A stretch of DNA of 64,000 nt from NCBI RefSeq assembly GCF_010728155.1, contig NZ_AP022605.1, forward strand, positions 124,001 through 188,000, given 5' to 3'. Each line of letters starts with the position of its first letter. Positions within the stretch are counted from its first letter, which is position 1. Shown one piece after another: positions 1-10,054 of the stretch. A program made the position numbers and the translations under genes. The DNA comes from Mycolicibacterium doricum (GTDB taxonomy: Bacteria; Actinomycetota; Actinomycetes; Mycobacteriales; Mycobacteriaceae). Under the pieces are notes generated by a model, which was not told the DNA's origin, ran no database searches, and saw only the letters and a program-made list of their open reading frames with translations.

Positions 1-261
1 GAGGTCCGCATCGAGTACATGAATTCACAGCTCGCAGCGTAAATGGATGCGAAATCCGCAGTCCGGAAAACGCAGGGCAGCCCAACCGGCTGGACCACCC
101 ACCGCCCCGGCAACGGCCGCACCCACTGGAACCCACCAAAACACCACGACACCGGCCAACCCCGCCTCAACCACCACTTCCATCCCCACCGCTACCTCAG
201 CAACGGCAACGGCGACGGCAACGGCAACGGCAACGGCAACGGCGACGACGAACCCGAATAG
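1..261 (+). pseudogene. Relict tail of a DUF222/HNH (13E12-type) protein, with in-frame stop
   Basis: One frame is open from the window edge to a TAA at 40-42 and restarts at once with ATG at 43, running to 261. The downstream part (GWTTH..GRTHW.PP..DTGQPR, then an acidic/Asn-Gly tail) resembles the C-terminal tail of mycobacterial DUF222/HNH-endonuclease proteins, as I remember them. No HNH motif is present, and the first 13 codons could equally be the true end of an unrelated upstream gene. I infer a remnant of a larger multicopy gene; the identification is tentative. Confidence 0.35.
199..247. repeat. Hexanucleotide (CAACGG/CGACGG)n tract
   Basis: About eight near-identical 6-bp units (CAACGG with occasional CGACGG), which read as alternating Asn-Gly codons in the relict DUF222-like tail. 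Tracts like this vary in length by slippage. Confidence 0.7.
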
Positions 262-270
262 CTTTGCGAC

Positions 271-306
271 GCAAAGGTGATCGCAAAGGTGATCGCAAAG
301 GTGATC
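271..306. repeat. Three tandem 12-bp units GCAAAGGTGATC
   Basis: Three perfect head-to-tail copies of GCAAAGGTGATC, followed by a partial copy. They lie between the relict DUF222-like tail and the 3' end of the small leftward gene at 322-492. Confidence 0.85.
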
Positions 307-321
307 GCAAACGCCTCCGCG

Positions 322-492
322 TCAGTCGCGCTCGAGCAGTTCGGCGATTGCCTCGACGAGCCCGTCGTGCGGAATCCCATCGAAGGTGTGGGACTCCACG
401 GTGGTCGCCACGGTGGCCAACGCTGCGACACAGAGCAATTCGACGTTGGGCTGCAGCGATTGCAGCACCCACCGCAACAGGCGGTGACTCAA
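322..492 (-). CDS. Small conserved-looking hypothetical protein (56 aa)
   Basis: A 56-codon leftward frame reads as a plausible folded protein (LLRWVLQSLQPN..., then VATTVESHTFDGIPHDGLV, ending AIAELLERD). It has high GC3, unlike its antisense. The best start is a TTG at 492-490 that overlaps the TGA stop of the upstream 489-983 gene, which implies translational coupling. I do not recognise the family. It is too short for standard ORF calling and could instead start at a downstream GTG. Confidence 0.45.
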   Translation of the reverse strand: MSHRLLRWVLQSLQPNVELLCVAALATVATTVESHTFDGIPHDGLVEAIAELLERD

Positions 493-983
493 TGGCAGAG
501 CCTGTCGATGGTGGCGTCGAGCACGTCGAGGTCACGCTTGAGGGCCTGCTGTCCGGGGTCGCCGTCCGGGGCGCCCGCGGTGGCCGCGGTCCCGAACTGC
601 ATCAGCTTCGTGCCGAACTGCCGTATCGGGGCGGCGAGTTCGGGCGGCGTGGCCGGGTCCAGGATGTCGAGCAGGTACTGGCCGCCGCCCGTCAGGGCCA
701 CCCTGGCGTTGGCGGCCACCGCGAGCACTCCGGTGACGTCACTGTCGCCGCCGGGCGGCGCCAGATGCGTGTTGGTCTCGACTCCCGCGCGCACCTGGGT
801 GTACGCCGCACACGCCGCGTCCGCGGCGGCCGCCTGCGTGGCCTCGTCATACCTCGGCGGGCGGGCCTGCCACCACGTCCACACCGACACGACCAGCGCG
901 GCGGTGGCGATGAGGCAGGCGAGAGCGGACAGCGCCGTGGACGGTGAGCGGGCGGCACCGATCTGCTGTGGTCCCGGCGGCAT
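489..983 (-). CDS. Membrane-anchored hypothetical protein (164 aa)
   Basis: A short N-terminal tail is followed by one hydrophobic segment at about residues 18-40 (ALSALACLIATAALVVSVW), then a soluble, largely alpha-helical region rich in Ala. This single-TM plus helical-domain layout is common among mycobacterial Mce-associated-like and other envelope proteins, but I see no diagnostic motif. The start is the ATG at 983. It is probably co-transcribed with the small gene at 322-492, whose start overlaps its stop, and it is divergent from the carboxypeptidase gene at 1039. Confidence 0.65.
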   Translation of the reverse strand: MPPGPQQIGAARSPSTALSALACLIATAALVVSVWTWWQARPPRYDEATQAAAADAACAAYTQVRAGVETNTHLAPPGGDSDVTGVLAVAANARVALTGGGQYLLDILDPATPPELAAPIRQFGTKLMQFGTAATAGAPDGDPGQQALKRDLDVLDATIDRLCH

Positions 984-1038
984 GGAACAGATCGTAATGG
1001 GGTCGCGCGGTGCGGCCAGGAGCTGGCATGGTGGCGGG

Positions 1039-1659
1039 GTGAGTGTGCGGCGGACGGTGTGGACGGTCAGCGTGGCCCTCGGCTGCGCCTGTGGTGTGAT
1101 GTTCGGCGCCGCGCCCTCTCACGCGGACCCCGCCGAGCCCGGCGGCGGCACCCTGGTCGGGCCGTCGGCTACCGGGACCCAGCCCTCTGGCGAACCGTTC
1201 GGCGTCGGTCCGGCGGCCACGGACACGTTCGGCGGATACTTGCCCGAGTCGGGAACGCTGACCGCCTTCGACGTCGAGAACCCGATCGTCGGCAGACTCG
1301 ATCCGGCGTTGCTGACGGCGGTGCAGGAGGCCGCCCGGGCGGCGGCCGCGGACGGTGTCGAGGTTGGGATCAACTCCGGATGGCGTTCGATCGGGTTCCA
1401 AGAGCGGCTGTTCCAGGACGGGGTGCGCACCTACGGCAGCGTGGAGATCGCCCGGCAGTTTGTCGCATCGCCGCAGACCTCGATGCATGTGGTCGGACGG
1501 GCAGTCGACGTCGGCGGACCGGACGCCGCAGCGTGGATGTCGCGCAACGGTCCCCGGTTCGGGCTGTGTCAGGTGTACGCCAACGAGCTGTGGCACTACG
1601 AATTGACCGCGGACGCCGACGGCATCTGCCCGCCGATGAAACCCAACGCGACCGGCTGA
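1039..1659 (+). CDS. Secreted VanY-type D-alanyl-D-alanine carboxypeptidase (M15 family)
   Basis: A predicted exported zinc peptidase that trims D-Ala from peptidoglycan stem peptides. From the GTG at 1039 the protein has a basic start (VSVRRTVW), a hydrophobic signal segment and a likely cleavage after PSHA, then the M15B fold. The zinc-site signature SMHVVGRAVDV (His and Asp ligands) and the C-terminal LWHYEL (third His) are both present. The length of 206 aa fits the family. The frame stays open far upstream without a better start. It is divergent from the membrane protein at 489-983, with a short shared promoter region. Confidence 0.8.
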   Translation: MSVRRTVWTVSVALGCACGVMFGAAPSHADPAEPGGGTLVGPSATGTQPSGEPFGVGPAATDTFGGYLPESGTLTAFDVENPIVGRLDPALLTAVQEAARAAAADGVEVGINSGWRSIGFQERLFQDGVRTYGSVEIARQFVASPQTSMHVVGRAVDVGGPDAAAWMSRNGPRFGLCQVYANELWHYELTADADGICPPMKPNATG

Positions 1660-1721
1660 CCGCCGTACCGGTGAGCCGCTGGAACGCCAACGTCGACACC
1701 CGTGGTTCGGCTCAGCAGCGG

Positions 1722-4019
1722 TCATGTCTGCTCGTGCTCCGCGCGGGGTAAGGATCCGACCTGCCGTGATGTGAGTTCGACCAGCAGCGACATCCCGTAG
1801 TGGGCGGGCATCTCCACGGTGAAACTGTGTAGATCGTCGACCGTGGCGAAGGCGTGTGCGCTGAACATGTCCGAGACCTCGGCCCCGGGGGGCAGCACCG
1901 CGGAGCGCACGGTGCCGGCCACCTCCTCGTTGGCGAAGTTCAGCACGGTCAGCTGGTAGCGGCCCGGTTCGGCCAGTTCGTGCACCAGCACGAGCATCCC
2001 CCGGTGTGACACCTCCGGGATGTCGACCTGGCGGCTGGTGGCGATGCCGTAGTGCGATCGCACCCTCAGGATGGCCTGTAGCTGGCGCAGGAAGCTGGTC
2101 TCGTCGTCGAGCTGGTCGGGGATCGAACCGTAGAGGCTGCGTCCTCGCGGCATCCCCGCCGACGACTGTGTGGCAGCGGGATTCACACCCATCAGGTCGT
2201 GGGCGGCGCGATGAATCCAGCGCGTGTCACCCCCACGCAGCAGTTCGGCGACCTGGATGGCGGGAAGGGTGAGCATGCCGCACAGATCCCACCCGGACAG
2301 GGCGAACACGCCCGGTTGGAGCGCGTTGAACATCGCCAGCAGCAGGTGTGCGCGGCGGATCTCGTCGAGTTCGGGCGAATCGGGCTCGATCTGATCCAGA
2401 TCTTGGATGCCCAGGGTGGCGGCGATGACTGTGGCGGTGGTGCAGGCGATCCCGTTGGTGGTGAAAACCAGGTTGTAGGGCGCATTTTCGCCCGTGAGGT
2501 GTTCGGTGAGGTCCTGACGGATCGTCTCGCCGAGCACCTCCCCGGTAATCTCCTGTCCCTTGTAGGTGTAGACGTCGTCGCGGTGGCCGTGCGACCAGTG
2601 CACGAGTTCGTAGGTCAACTCGTCGTGGTTCTGCAGGGCATGGATCAATGATGCCGGTTCGACGCCGAGTTGCAGCGTGGTCCGCAGCGTCAGCCGCAGG
2701 AACTCGGTGTCCGCCGTGGCGAGCGCATGGTGGTAGGCGGGCCGGTTGATGAAGTCGTAGGACAGGTCGGCGCCCGCCTCACCGATCTCACGGATGTCGT
2801 CGATGGTGAGGTTGAGTTCCTGGAAGGTGAAGCCGCCGACCTTGCGGACCATGCTGGCGATCAGGTGGTTGGCCGCTTCCGACAGGGGGTGGCCCTCCGA
2901 CCAACCGGCGCTGTCTTCGGCGGTGGTCTTCTCGGCGCCGAGAAACCCGTTGGCGTCCAAGCGGAGTCCGCCGGTGCCCAGATCCGCCAGCGAGTGTAGG
3001 GCGTCGCCGATCACGAGCCGCATCCCGGCGAAGGACGGGTCCAGCCAGTTGATCGACGGCTGACCGTCCTTGAAATAGTGCAGGTACACCCAGCGGCGCT
3101 CGACACCGTCGACGCCGAGCACCGGCCGGGTGACGCTCCAGTTGGTCTCCTTGATGCCTTCGGCGTAGAAGATCACCCGCTGCAGTCGGCCGATGATGTA
3201 GCCGGCCTTGTCGAGCCACTCCTCGGTGGCCGGGTCGATGTTGACGGAGTCGGCGCCGTGGGGCACCTGGGGCAGGTGCTCCCAGTCGCGGGGATCGACC
3301 TCCACCATGTGGTAGATGCCCGGGTAGTCGGCGTACTTCATCTCGGCCAGCCGGAAGTCGGATCCCTTGCCGGTGTGGCCGGGAACGATGTCGTCGATGA
3401 CGGTGCCGCCGTACCAGTTGGCCGTCCCGCACATCTTGCGGAACTCCTCTTCGGTGCCGAACGCCGGATCGATCTCGGTGCTGATGCGGTCGAAGTGGCC
3501 GTCGACGCTGGGCGTCGTCTGCCACCCGGAGATGCCGCCGGCGCGTTTGACCGGACCGGTGTGGATGGCCTCGATACCGATGTCTGCGAACGCTTTCCAC
3601 ATGTCGTCGTCGGCGAGCGCCTTGAGGAACGATTCATCGGGCCGCGTGATCAGCGACAGCGGATAAGCGGTGAACCACACCGACGCGGTCTCCACCGCGC
3701 CGCGCGGGCTAGGGGTGGCGAACGGGTTCTGCCACATCGAGCCCTGCCCGGAGAACTGCTGGCTGATCTCGTTGGCGTCGGCCAGCATCGACTGCGACAG
3801 CAGCCACGACATGTAGGCCGGGTTGTCCGCGCGCGCCGGGCCGTCCTGGGCCACCGAGCGGCGGGTGAACGGCGACTTCACGCGGGGACGGAACCGCAAC
3901 GACCGCGGACGCGCCGGGTGCAGATGTTCGTCGTAGGTGATCTCGCTGGGTTCGTTCGTCTGATCGTCGGTGCCCGACCCGGCCTGGTCGTCGAAATCCG
4001 ACTCTGGCGCCTCAGACAT
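1722..4019 (-). CDS. GH13 (alpha-amylase superfamily) enzyme, trehalose-synthase-like
   Basis: A 765-aa cytoplasmic alpha-glucan enzyme. After an acidic, disordered N-terminus (about 50 aa) comes a GH13 (beta/alpha)8 barrel. The nucleophile Asp sits in [10 protein letters not shown] (about residue 355), the acid/base Glu in FTFQELNLT (about residue 401), and the transition-state Asp in LQNHDELTY. The C-terminus has the usual beta domain ([11 protein letters not shown]). It is closer to the TreS/maltose glucosyltransferase group than to secreted amylases, and there is no signal peptide. Substrate and reaction cannot be fixed from sequence alone. It is convergent with the carboxypeptidase gene and follows an aminotransferase gene on the same strand, 167 bp away. 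Confidence 0.75.
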   Translation of the reverse strand: MSEAPESDFDDQAGSGTDDQTNEPSEITYDEHLHPARPRSLRFRPRVKSPFTRRSVAQDGPARADNPAYMSWLLSQSMLADANEISQQFSGQGSMWQNPFATPSPRGAVETASVWFTAYPLSLITRPDESFLKALADDDMWKAFADIGIEAIHTGPVKRAGGISGWQTTPSVDGHFDRISTEIDPAFGTEEEFRKMCGTANWYGGTVIDDIVPGHTGKGSDFRLAEMKYADYPGIYHMVEVDPRDWEHLPQVPHGADSVNIDPATEEWLDKAGYIIGRLQRVIFYAEGIKETNWSVTRPVLGVDGVERRWVYLHYFKDGQPSINWLDPSFAGMRLVIGDALHSLADLGTGGLRLDANGFLGAEKTTAEDSAGWSEGHPLSEAANHLIASMVRKVGGFTFQELNLTIDDIREIGEAGADLSYDFINRPAYHHALATADTEFLRLTLRTTLQLGVEPASLIHALQNHDELTYELVHWSHGHRDDVYTYKGQEITGEVLGETIRQDLTEHLTGENAPYNLVFTTNGIACTTATVIAATLGIQDLDQIEPDSPELDEIRRAHLLLAMFNALQPGVFALSGWDLCGMLTLPAIQVAELLRGGDTRWIHRAAHDLMGVNPAATQSSAGMPRGRSLYGSIPDQLDDETSFLRQLQAILRVRSHYGIATSRQVDIPEVSHRGMLVLVHELAEPGRYQLTVLNFANEEVAGTVRSAVLPPGAEVSDMFSAHAFATVDDLHSFTVEMPAHYGMSLLVELTSRQVGSLPRAEHEQT

Positions 4020-4186
4020 GCATCCCCTTCACGAACTGGTTGCCGGTGGTTCGACGTTCGGGAAATAGTTCCACGCCGCCGCAATGCCGAAACGGCGCGT
4101 CGTTGCGCATGTGCCGGACGTCTTCGACACCAACCCTACGGATGTCGAGGCGCCGGCGCGTTCGGGTGAGGGGTCGTCGGCGACCG

Positions 4187-5566
4187 TTACAGGTGCGAGT
4201 CGGCGACGGCGAGGGCCTGGTCGAGGATCGCGAGACCTTCGCGAGCTTCATCGGCGGTCACCGTGCACGGCGGCACGGCGTGGATCCGGTTGAAGTTAGC
4301 GAACGGCAGCAAACCGTTTTCCTTGCAGGCAGCCACCACGGCGTTCATCGCCGCACTGCTCGAGCCGTAGGGTGCCAGCGGTTCCCGGGTCTGCGGGTTC
4401 GCGACCAGTTCGATGGCCCAGAAGACACCGGTGCCGCGGATCTCCCCGACGCTGGGATGGCGGGCCGCGAGGTCGGCGAGGCCGGGACCGAGCACCTCGG
4501 TACCGATCCGGGCGGCGTTGCCGACGATGTCCTCGTCCTCCATCGCGGTGATGGTGGCGACCGCCGCCGCCGTCGCGAGCGGGTGCCCGGAGTAGGTGAG
4601 CCCGCCGGGGTAGGGGCGATGCGCGAATGTCTCGGCGACGGCAGGGCAGATCGCCACGCCGCCGAGGGGTACGTATCCGGAGTTGACGCCCTTGGCGAAG
4701 GTCAGCAGATCGGGGGTGACGCCGAAGTGGTCGACCGAGAACCACTTACCGCTCCGGCCGAAGCCGGCCATCACCTCGTCGGCGATCATCACGATGCCGT
4801 AGCGGTCGCAAATCTCGCGGACGCCGGCCAGGTAGCCGGGCGGCGGCACCATGATGCCCGCGGTGCCGGGGATCGACTCCAGGATGATCGCGGCGATGGT
4901 GGTCGGGCCCTCGAGCCGGACGAGCTCGTCGAGGTAGCCCAGCGCGCGCTCGGACTCCTCGGCCTCTGTGGTGGCGTGAAACCGGGACCGGTACAGGAAT
5001 GGGCCGAAGAAGTGCACGACGCCGGCGTTGCCGTGGTCGTTGGGCCACCGGCGGGGGTCGCCGGTTAGGTTGATCGCCGTCTCGGTGCCGCCGTGGTAGG
5101 CGCGGTAGCGGCTCAGCACCTTGTAGCGACCGGTGTGCAGCCGCGCCATCCGCACCGCGTGTTCGACGGCATCGGCGCCGCCGTTGGTGAAGAAGATCCG
5201 GTTCAGCTCACCGGGCGTGCGTTCGGCGATCAGCCGGGCGGCCTCCGAACGGGCGTCGTTGGCATGCTGCGGCGCGACGGTGCACAACTTGGCGGCCTGC
5301 GCTTGGATGGCGGTGACGACCTTCGGGTGTTGATGGCCGATGTTGGTGTTGACCAGTTGGCAGGAGAAGTCCAGCAGGCGCCGGCCCTCGCCGTCCCAGA
5401 GGTAGCTGCCCTGCGCAGCGGTGATCGTCATCGGCGAAACCTCGGCCTGCGCCGACCAGGAGTGGAAGACATGCGCGCGGTCGAGTTCGTAGGCGCGGGC
5501 GGCTTGGGCCCGGGCCTCGTCGATCGACAGGCCGTTGGGCAGGGTGGTCTCGTTGGTGAGCGTCAT
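4187..5566 (-). CDS. Class III PLP-dependent aminotransferase (459 aa)
   Basis: Transfers an amino group between an omega-amino or related donor and a keto acid, using pyridoxal phosphate. The PLP lysine lies in LLTFAKGVNSG (about residue 292), and the cofactor Asp in MIADEVMAGFGRSG. The start is the ATG at 5566, because GAGGAGA sits just upstream; the longer frame to 5731 lacks such a site. The length is typical of class III enzymes. Substrate is unknown. The promoter region upstream holds a perfect 12-bp inverted repeat (5588-5634). Confidence 0.85.
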   Translation of the reverse strand: MTLTNETTLPNGLSIDEARAQAARAYELDRAHVFHSWSAQAEVSPMTITAAQGSYLWDGEGRRLLDFSCQLVNTNIGHQHPKVVTAIQAQAAKLCTVAPQHANDARSEAARLIAERTPGELNRIFFTNGGADAVEHAVRMARLHTGRYKVLSRYRAYHGGTETAINLTGDPRRWPNDHGNAGVVHFFGPFLYRSRFHATTEAEESERALGYLDELVRLEGPTTIAAIILESIPGTAGIMVPPPGYLAGVREICDRYGIVMIADEVMAGFGRSGKWFSVDHFGVTPDLLTFAKGVNSGYVPLGGVAICPAVAETFAHRPYPGGLTYSGHPLATAAAVATITAMEDEDIVGNAARIGTEVLGPGLADLAARHPSVGEIRGTGVFWAIELVANPQTREPLAPYGSSSAAMNAVVAACKENGLLPFANFNRIHAVPPCTVTADEAREGLAILDQALAVADSHL

Positions 5567-5587
5567 GATTCTCCTCGTGCGCCGAAA

Positions 5588-5634
5588 GTACGGTTGTTGA
5601 CGCGCTACTCGGGCGATGCGTGCAACAACCGTAC
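5588..5634. promoter_or_regulatory. Perfect 12-bp inverted repeat upstream of the aminotransferase
   Basis: GTACGGTTGTTG at 5588-5599 and its exact reverse complement CAACAACCGTAC at 5623-5634, with a 23-bp spacer. It lies 22 bp upstream of the aminotransferase start codon, so it may be a two-half-site operator or a 5'-UTR hairpin of the leftward transcript. No adjacent regulator gene is evident. Confidence 0.55.
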
Positions 5635-5893
5635 GCTCGGCGCGAAGAATTGAGTGTTCGGGGAAGCGTCGGGCCGCGCCCGTGGGCTGCCCCGGGACGG
5701 TAGTCCGCTGCGGAGGGCAATCAGGTTTCACTTCACTCCGCTTTGGGCAGCCTGCACTTCACGGATGACTCCGGGACATACGGCGCCGCGACCGCGGCGT
5801 TCGACCCTGAGGCGAGGTCACGTCGGGCGCGGCCGTGCGGCTTGGCGGATCGACGCCTTCGCGGGTCGGTCCGCGGCACTGAGAGGATGTCGG

Positions 5894-8800
5894 TTGGGCG
5901 TTGAGGAAGTCGGGGACGCTTCGTTGACCTCCCCTCCAGGTTCACTGTTCGGCGCGGACGCCGACGTCGGGCGACACCTTGCCTCGGTCCACTGGGAGGC
6001 CACCGCACTCGGTCCGCCAGCCACCTGGCCGCAGAGCCTGCGCACCGCCGTCAACATCCTGCTGTCCTCCCGGTTCCCGATGTGGATGGCGTGGGGTCCG
6101 GAACTGACCTTCTTCTGCAATGCCGCATACCGCCGGGACACGTTGGGCCGCAAGTACCCATGGGCGTTGGGCCGGCCGGCCAGCGAGGTCTGGGCGGAGA
6201 TCTGGCCCGACATCGGTCCTCGAATCGACTCCGTGATGTCGACCGGCCGCGCCACCTGGGATTCGGCGCTGCCGCTCTTCCTGGAACGGTCCGGTTACTC
6301 CGAGGAGACCTACCACACCTTCTCCTACAGCCCGCTGCGTGACGACGATGGTCAGGTCGTCGGCATGCTGTGCGTGGTCAGCGAAGACACCGAGCGAGTG
6401 ATCGCCGAGCGCCGGATGGCGACGCTGCGCGACCTGGGCTCTGACCCGAGTGTCGTCCGCACCGAACGGCAGATGCTGGACTTCGCCGTTGAGCAGCTCG
6501 GCCGCAACCTCCAGGACCTGCCGTTCACGCTCATCTATCTGTTCAGCGACGACGGTGACGCGCACCTCGCCGCGACCAGTGGGATCGCGTCGGGACATCC
6601 GGCGGCACCGGAGGTGCTGTCGGCCGACGGAATGTCGGTGTGGCCGGTGAAGCTGCCCGCCAACGCGGAGACCGTACTGATCGACGTCGACGGCCAGTCG
6701 CTGAACCTGCCGCGCGGGGTCTGGCCCGACCCGCCCGCGCAGGCGCTGGTGGTCCCGCTGCTGCAGCAGGGTGCGGAGCCGGTCGGGCTCCTGGTGGCGG
6801 CGCTGAACTGTCACCGTCGCCTGGACGGGCCCTACCGTGGGTTCGTCGAGCTGGTCGCCGGGCACATCGCGGCAGGGATCGGCAGCGCCCGAAGCTACCG
6901 GGCCCAGCAGCGGCGTGCCGAGGAGCTGGCCGAGCTGGACCTGGCCAAGACCACTTTCTTCTCCAACATCAGTCATGAGTTTCGCACACCGCTCACGTTG
7001 ATCCTCGGGCCGCTGGCCGAGCTGCGCCGCAACGCCCACCTCGACGCGGGGACGCGTGAAGAGCTCGAGTTGGTGCACCGCAACGGGTTACGGCTGGCGA
7101 AGTTGGTCAACACATTGCTCGACTTCTCGCGCATCCAGGCCGGCCGCATGAAGGCCAGGTTCGAACCCGTCGACCTGGCCACCGTCACTGCCGAGCTGGC
7201 GAGCGTGTTCCGCTCCGCCGTCGAACGGGCGGGGCTGGAGTTCGCCGTCGACTGCCCTCCGCTGACCGAACCGGTCTACGTGGACCGCGACATGTGGGAG
7301 AAGGTGGTGCTCAACCTTCTCTCCAACGCCCTGAAGTTCACCCTCGACGGCGCCGTCACGGTGCGGGTCACCCACGACGACGGCGGCGCGGTGGTCACCG
7401 TGGCTGACACCGGAGTGGGGATCGCCGCCGAGGAGATGCCCCGGCTGTTCGAACGGTTCCATCGGGTCGAGTCGGGTTACGCCCGCTCGACCGAGGGCAG
7501 CGGCATCGGCCTGGCACTGGTCAAGGAATTGATCGGCCTGCACGGAGGCGCCATCAGTGCCGAGAGCGAGGAGGGTCGCGGCACCACCTTTACCATCCGG
7601 ATACCGTTCGGTGCAGGGCATCTCTCGTCGGAGGACATCGCGCCGCCAGGGCGAAGCTCCGGCGTCTCCACCACGGCAGACCCCTACCTGCAGGAGGCGC
7701 TGCGCTGGGTACCGGCGTCGGACACCGAACCGCACGGTGGGCAAGCGGTCACCGCGACGGTGCCGTCGGCCGGCGGAACTGCCGTGCCGGCCCGGATCCT
7801 GGTCGCCGACGACAACGCCGACATGCGGTCCTACCTCACCGGTCTGCTGCAAGGTGCCGGCTACCAGGTCACCGCGGTGTCCGACGGCAGTCAGGCGCTG
7901 GAGTCCATCCGGGCGAACCTGCCCGACCTCGTGGTCAGCGACGTCATGATGCCCGGCCTCGACGGGCTGGAGCTGCTGGCGGCGCTGCGGTCGGAATCCC
8001 GCACCGCCGCGCTTCCGGTGTTGCTGTTGTCGGCGCGGGCGGGGCAGGAGTCCTCGATCGAGGGACTTCAGGCCGGCGCCGACGACTACCTGGTGAAACC
8101 CTTTGTCGCAGCAGACTTCATGGCTCGGGTACGTGCCAACGTGGCGCTGGCGCGGTTACGCAGCCACCACAGCCGCTGGCGTACCGCGCTGATCGACTCG
8201 CTGCAGGAGGCGTTCTTCGTCTGTGACGAACACGGGGCGATCGTCGAGACCAACACCGCGTTCACCGACATCCTCGGCTACGGGCCCGAAGGCCTGCCGT
8301 ACGAGCCGGTGCAGCCGTGGTGGCCCGACCCGGAGACCGATCCCGACGGCTACCGGCAGGCCAGCCAGGTCTTCGGTGGCGTGCTGGGTGAGAGTTGCGG
8401 GGACTTCACCCTCCCGGTCGTGCACCGCGACGGGCACCGGCTGTGGGTCAGCGCGAGTATCAACCCCGCCCGTGATCCCGACACCGGCGCCCACGTCACG
8501 GTCGGCACGTTCCGGGACGTCACCGCCGAGCACTACCGGGTCCAGCGGGAGACGGCGTTGGCAGCGCTCAACGTCCAACTGGCGGAAGCCGACACCCTCG
8601 ACGGGGCACTGCGCGCCGCTGTCGGGGAACTGCACCGGCTGTGGCAGGCGCGGCGCGTGCTGGCGGTGACCTTCCCCGGCGTGGAAAGGGACACCGCCCC
8701 GGACGTGATCTGCGCCGGCGAACCCGTGCAGTGGTCGGATCTTGCGAAACGGCAGCGTGCTGCGATCACGGCGCTGCGCAGCGCCGACGTGCTCACCGCG

Positions 8801-10054
8801 GATACCGAGGAGTACGGCACGGCGGGTATCACCCTCCAACATCCCCGTGGCGTGCTCGTCCTGTGGATCGAACTGCTCGAACAACGCCCGTTCACCTCGG
8901 AGGACCACACGCTGCTCACCGTTCTCGCCGGCCGCCTCGGCCAGGGGCTGCAGCGGGTGCACCGGCTCGACCAGCAGCGGGAAACCGCGCTGACCCTGCA
9001 GCACGCCATCCTGGGCCCGGCCAACCTGCCCGGCGGCTTCGCGGTCCGTTACCACCCGGCGTCTCGGCCCCTCCAGGTCGGCGGCGACTGGTACGACGTG
9101 GTGGACCTCGGCGGCGGATGCATCGGGCTCGTCGTGGGCGACTGTGTCGGGCATGACCTGGAGGCGGCCACGGTCATGGGCCAACTGCGCAGCGCGTGTC
9201 GGGCGCTGCTGCTCGACCAGCCGAGCCCCGGAGCCGCGCTGGCCAGCCTCGACCGATTCGCGGCACGGCTGCCGGGGGCACGCTTCACGACCGTGTGGTG
9301 TGCCGTGCTGTCACCTCATACCGGTGAGCTGGTGTACTCCAGCGCCGGTCACCCGCCACCCGTACTCGTCGGCTCGGACGGCGGCATCCGCCTGCTCGAC
9401 GATGCCCGCGGCTTCGCGCTGGCGCTGCGATCGCACCAGGACCGGCCGGAAGCCCGGGTGACGCTGTCGGCGCGGACCACGCTGCTCCTCTACACCGACG
9501 GGCTGGTGGAGCGGCGTCGTGCCTCGTTGGAGACCGGCATCGGCCGCGCCGCGGCCCTGGTCGCCGAAGGGCGATCCGACGCCCTCGACGCGGTCGCCGA
9601 CCAGCTGATGTCCCGCCTCGCACCCGACGACGGTTACCAGGACGACGTCGCGCTGCTGCTCTACCGCCAACCCGCCCCGCTCGACATGGTTTTCCCGGCG
9701 CGCAACGAGTACCTCGCGAGTTCCCGCACCGCACTCCGGTCTTGGCTGACACAGGCCGGCGTGGGACCGGACCAGGTGATGAACGTGCTGATCGCGGCTG
9801 GTGAGGCGGTCGCGAACGCGATCGAGCACGGGCACCGCGACCGGCCCGACGGATTCGTCACCCTGCGGGCGACTGCGCTGGTCGACCGGCTGCAGGTGTC
9901 GGTGCTCGACACGGGCTCGTGGAAGACGCCGCGTACTGAGGTCGACAGCCGCCGCGGCCGCGGTGTCGCCCTGATGGAGGGCCTGATGGACGACGTGTCG
10001 ATCGATCCTGGAGACGACGGCACCGCGGTCCACCTCGACGCGAGGATCATCTGA
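5894..10054 (+). CDS. Giant hybrid sensor kinase with REC, SpoIIE phosphatase and RsbW-like ATPase domains
   Basis: From the TTG at 5894, preceded by AGAGGA, the protein is 1386 aa. In order: an N-terminal PAS-like domain (about 20-160), a GAF domain (about 180-340), a HisKA helix with H-box SNISHEFRTPLTL (His 361), a HATPase domain (LLSNALKFT, DTGVGI, GSGIGLALVKEL), a REC domain with phospho-acceptor Asp 683 (VVSDVMMPG), a second PAS, a second GAF, a SpoIIE/PP2C phosphatase (VGGDWYDVV, about 1040-1255), and a C-terminal RsbW/HATPase_c_2 module (AGEAVANAIEHGHRD). No TM segment is seen, so it is cytoplasmic. It joins a phosphorelay to partner-switching control of an anti-sigma system. The STAS gene starts inside its stop codon. 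Confidence 0.88.
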   Translation: MGVEEVGDASLTSPPGSLFGADADVGRHLASVHWEATALGPPATWPQSLRTAVNILLSSRFPMWMAWGPELTFFCNAAYRRDTLGRKYPWALGRPASEVWAEIWPDIGPRIDSVMSTGRATWDSALPLFLERSGYSEETYHTFSYSPLRDDDGQVVGMLCVVSEDTERVIAERRMATLRDLGSDPSVVRTERQMLDFAVEQLGRNLQDLPFTLIYLFSDDGDAHLAATSGIASGHPAAPEVLSADGMSVWPVKLPANAETVLIDVDGQSLNLPRGVWPDPPAQALVVPLLQQGAEPVGLLVAALNCHRRLDGPYRGFVELVAGHIAAGIGSARSYRAQQRRAEELAELDLAKTTFFSNISHEFRTPLTLILGPLAELRRNAHLDAGTREELELVHRNGLRLAKLVNTLLDFSRIQAGRMKARFEPVDLATVTAELASVFRSAVERAGLEFAVDCPPLTEPVYVDRDMWEKVVLNLLSNALKFTLDGAVTVRVTHDDGGAVVTVADTGVGIAAEEMPRLFERFHRVESGYARSTEGSGIGLALVKELIGLHGGAISAESEEGRGTTFTIRIPFGAGHLSSEDIAPPGRSSGVSTTADPYLQEALRWVPASDTEPHGGQAVTATVPSAGGTAVPARILVADDNADMRSYLTGLLQGAGYQVTAVSDGSQALESIRANLPDLVVSDVMMPGLDGLELLAALRSESRTAALPVLLLSARAGQESSIEGLQAGADDYLVKPFVAADFMARVRANVALARLRSHHSRWRTALIDSLQEAFFVCDEHGAIVETNTAFTDILGYGPEGLPYEPVQPWWPDPETDPDGYRQASQVFGGVLGESCGDFTLPVVHRDGHRLWVSASINPARDPDTGAHVTVGTFRDVTAEHYRVQRETALAALNVQLAEADTLDGALRAAVGELHRLWQARRVLAVTFPGVERDTAPDVICAGEPVQWSDLAKRQRAAITALRSADVLTADTEEYGTAGITLQHPRGVLVLWIELLEQRPFTSEDHTLLTVLAGRLGQGLQRVHRLDQQRETALTLQHAILGPANLPGGFAVRYHPASRPLQVGGDWYDVVDLGGGCIGLVVGDCVGHDLEAATVMGQLRSACRALLLDQPSPGAALASLDRFAARLPGARFTTVWCAVLSPHTGELVYSSAGHPPPVLVGSDGGIRLLDDARGFALALRSHQDRPEARVTLSARTTLLLYTDGLVERRRASLETGIGRAAALVAEGRSDALDAVADQLMSRLAPDDGYQDDVALLLYRQPAPLDMVFPARNEYLASSRTALRSWLTQAGVGPDQVMNVLIAAGEAVANAIEHGHRDRPDGFVTLRATALVDRLQVSVLDTGSWKTPRTEVDSRRGRGVALMEGLMDDVSIDPGDDGTAVHLDARII

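Noticed and set aside
264..983. Long plus-strand frames before the carboxypeptidase
   Set aside because: They are antisense to the membrane protein at 489-983, are Arg-rich, and lack ribosome sites; the carboxypeptidase domain begins only after 1039.
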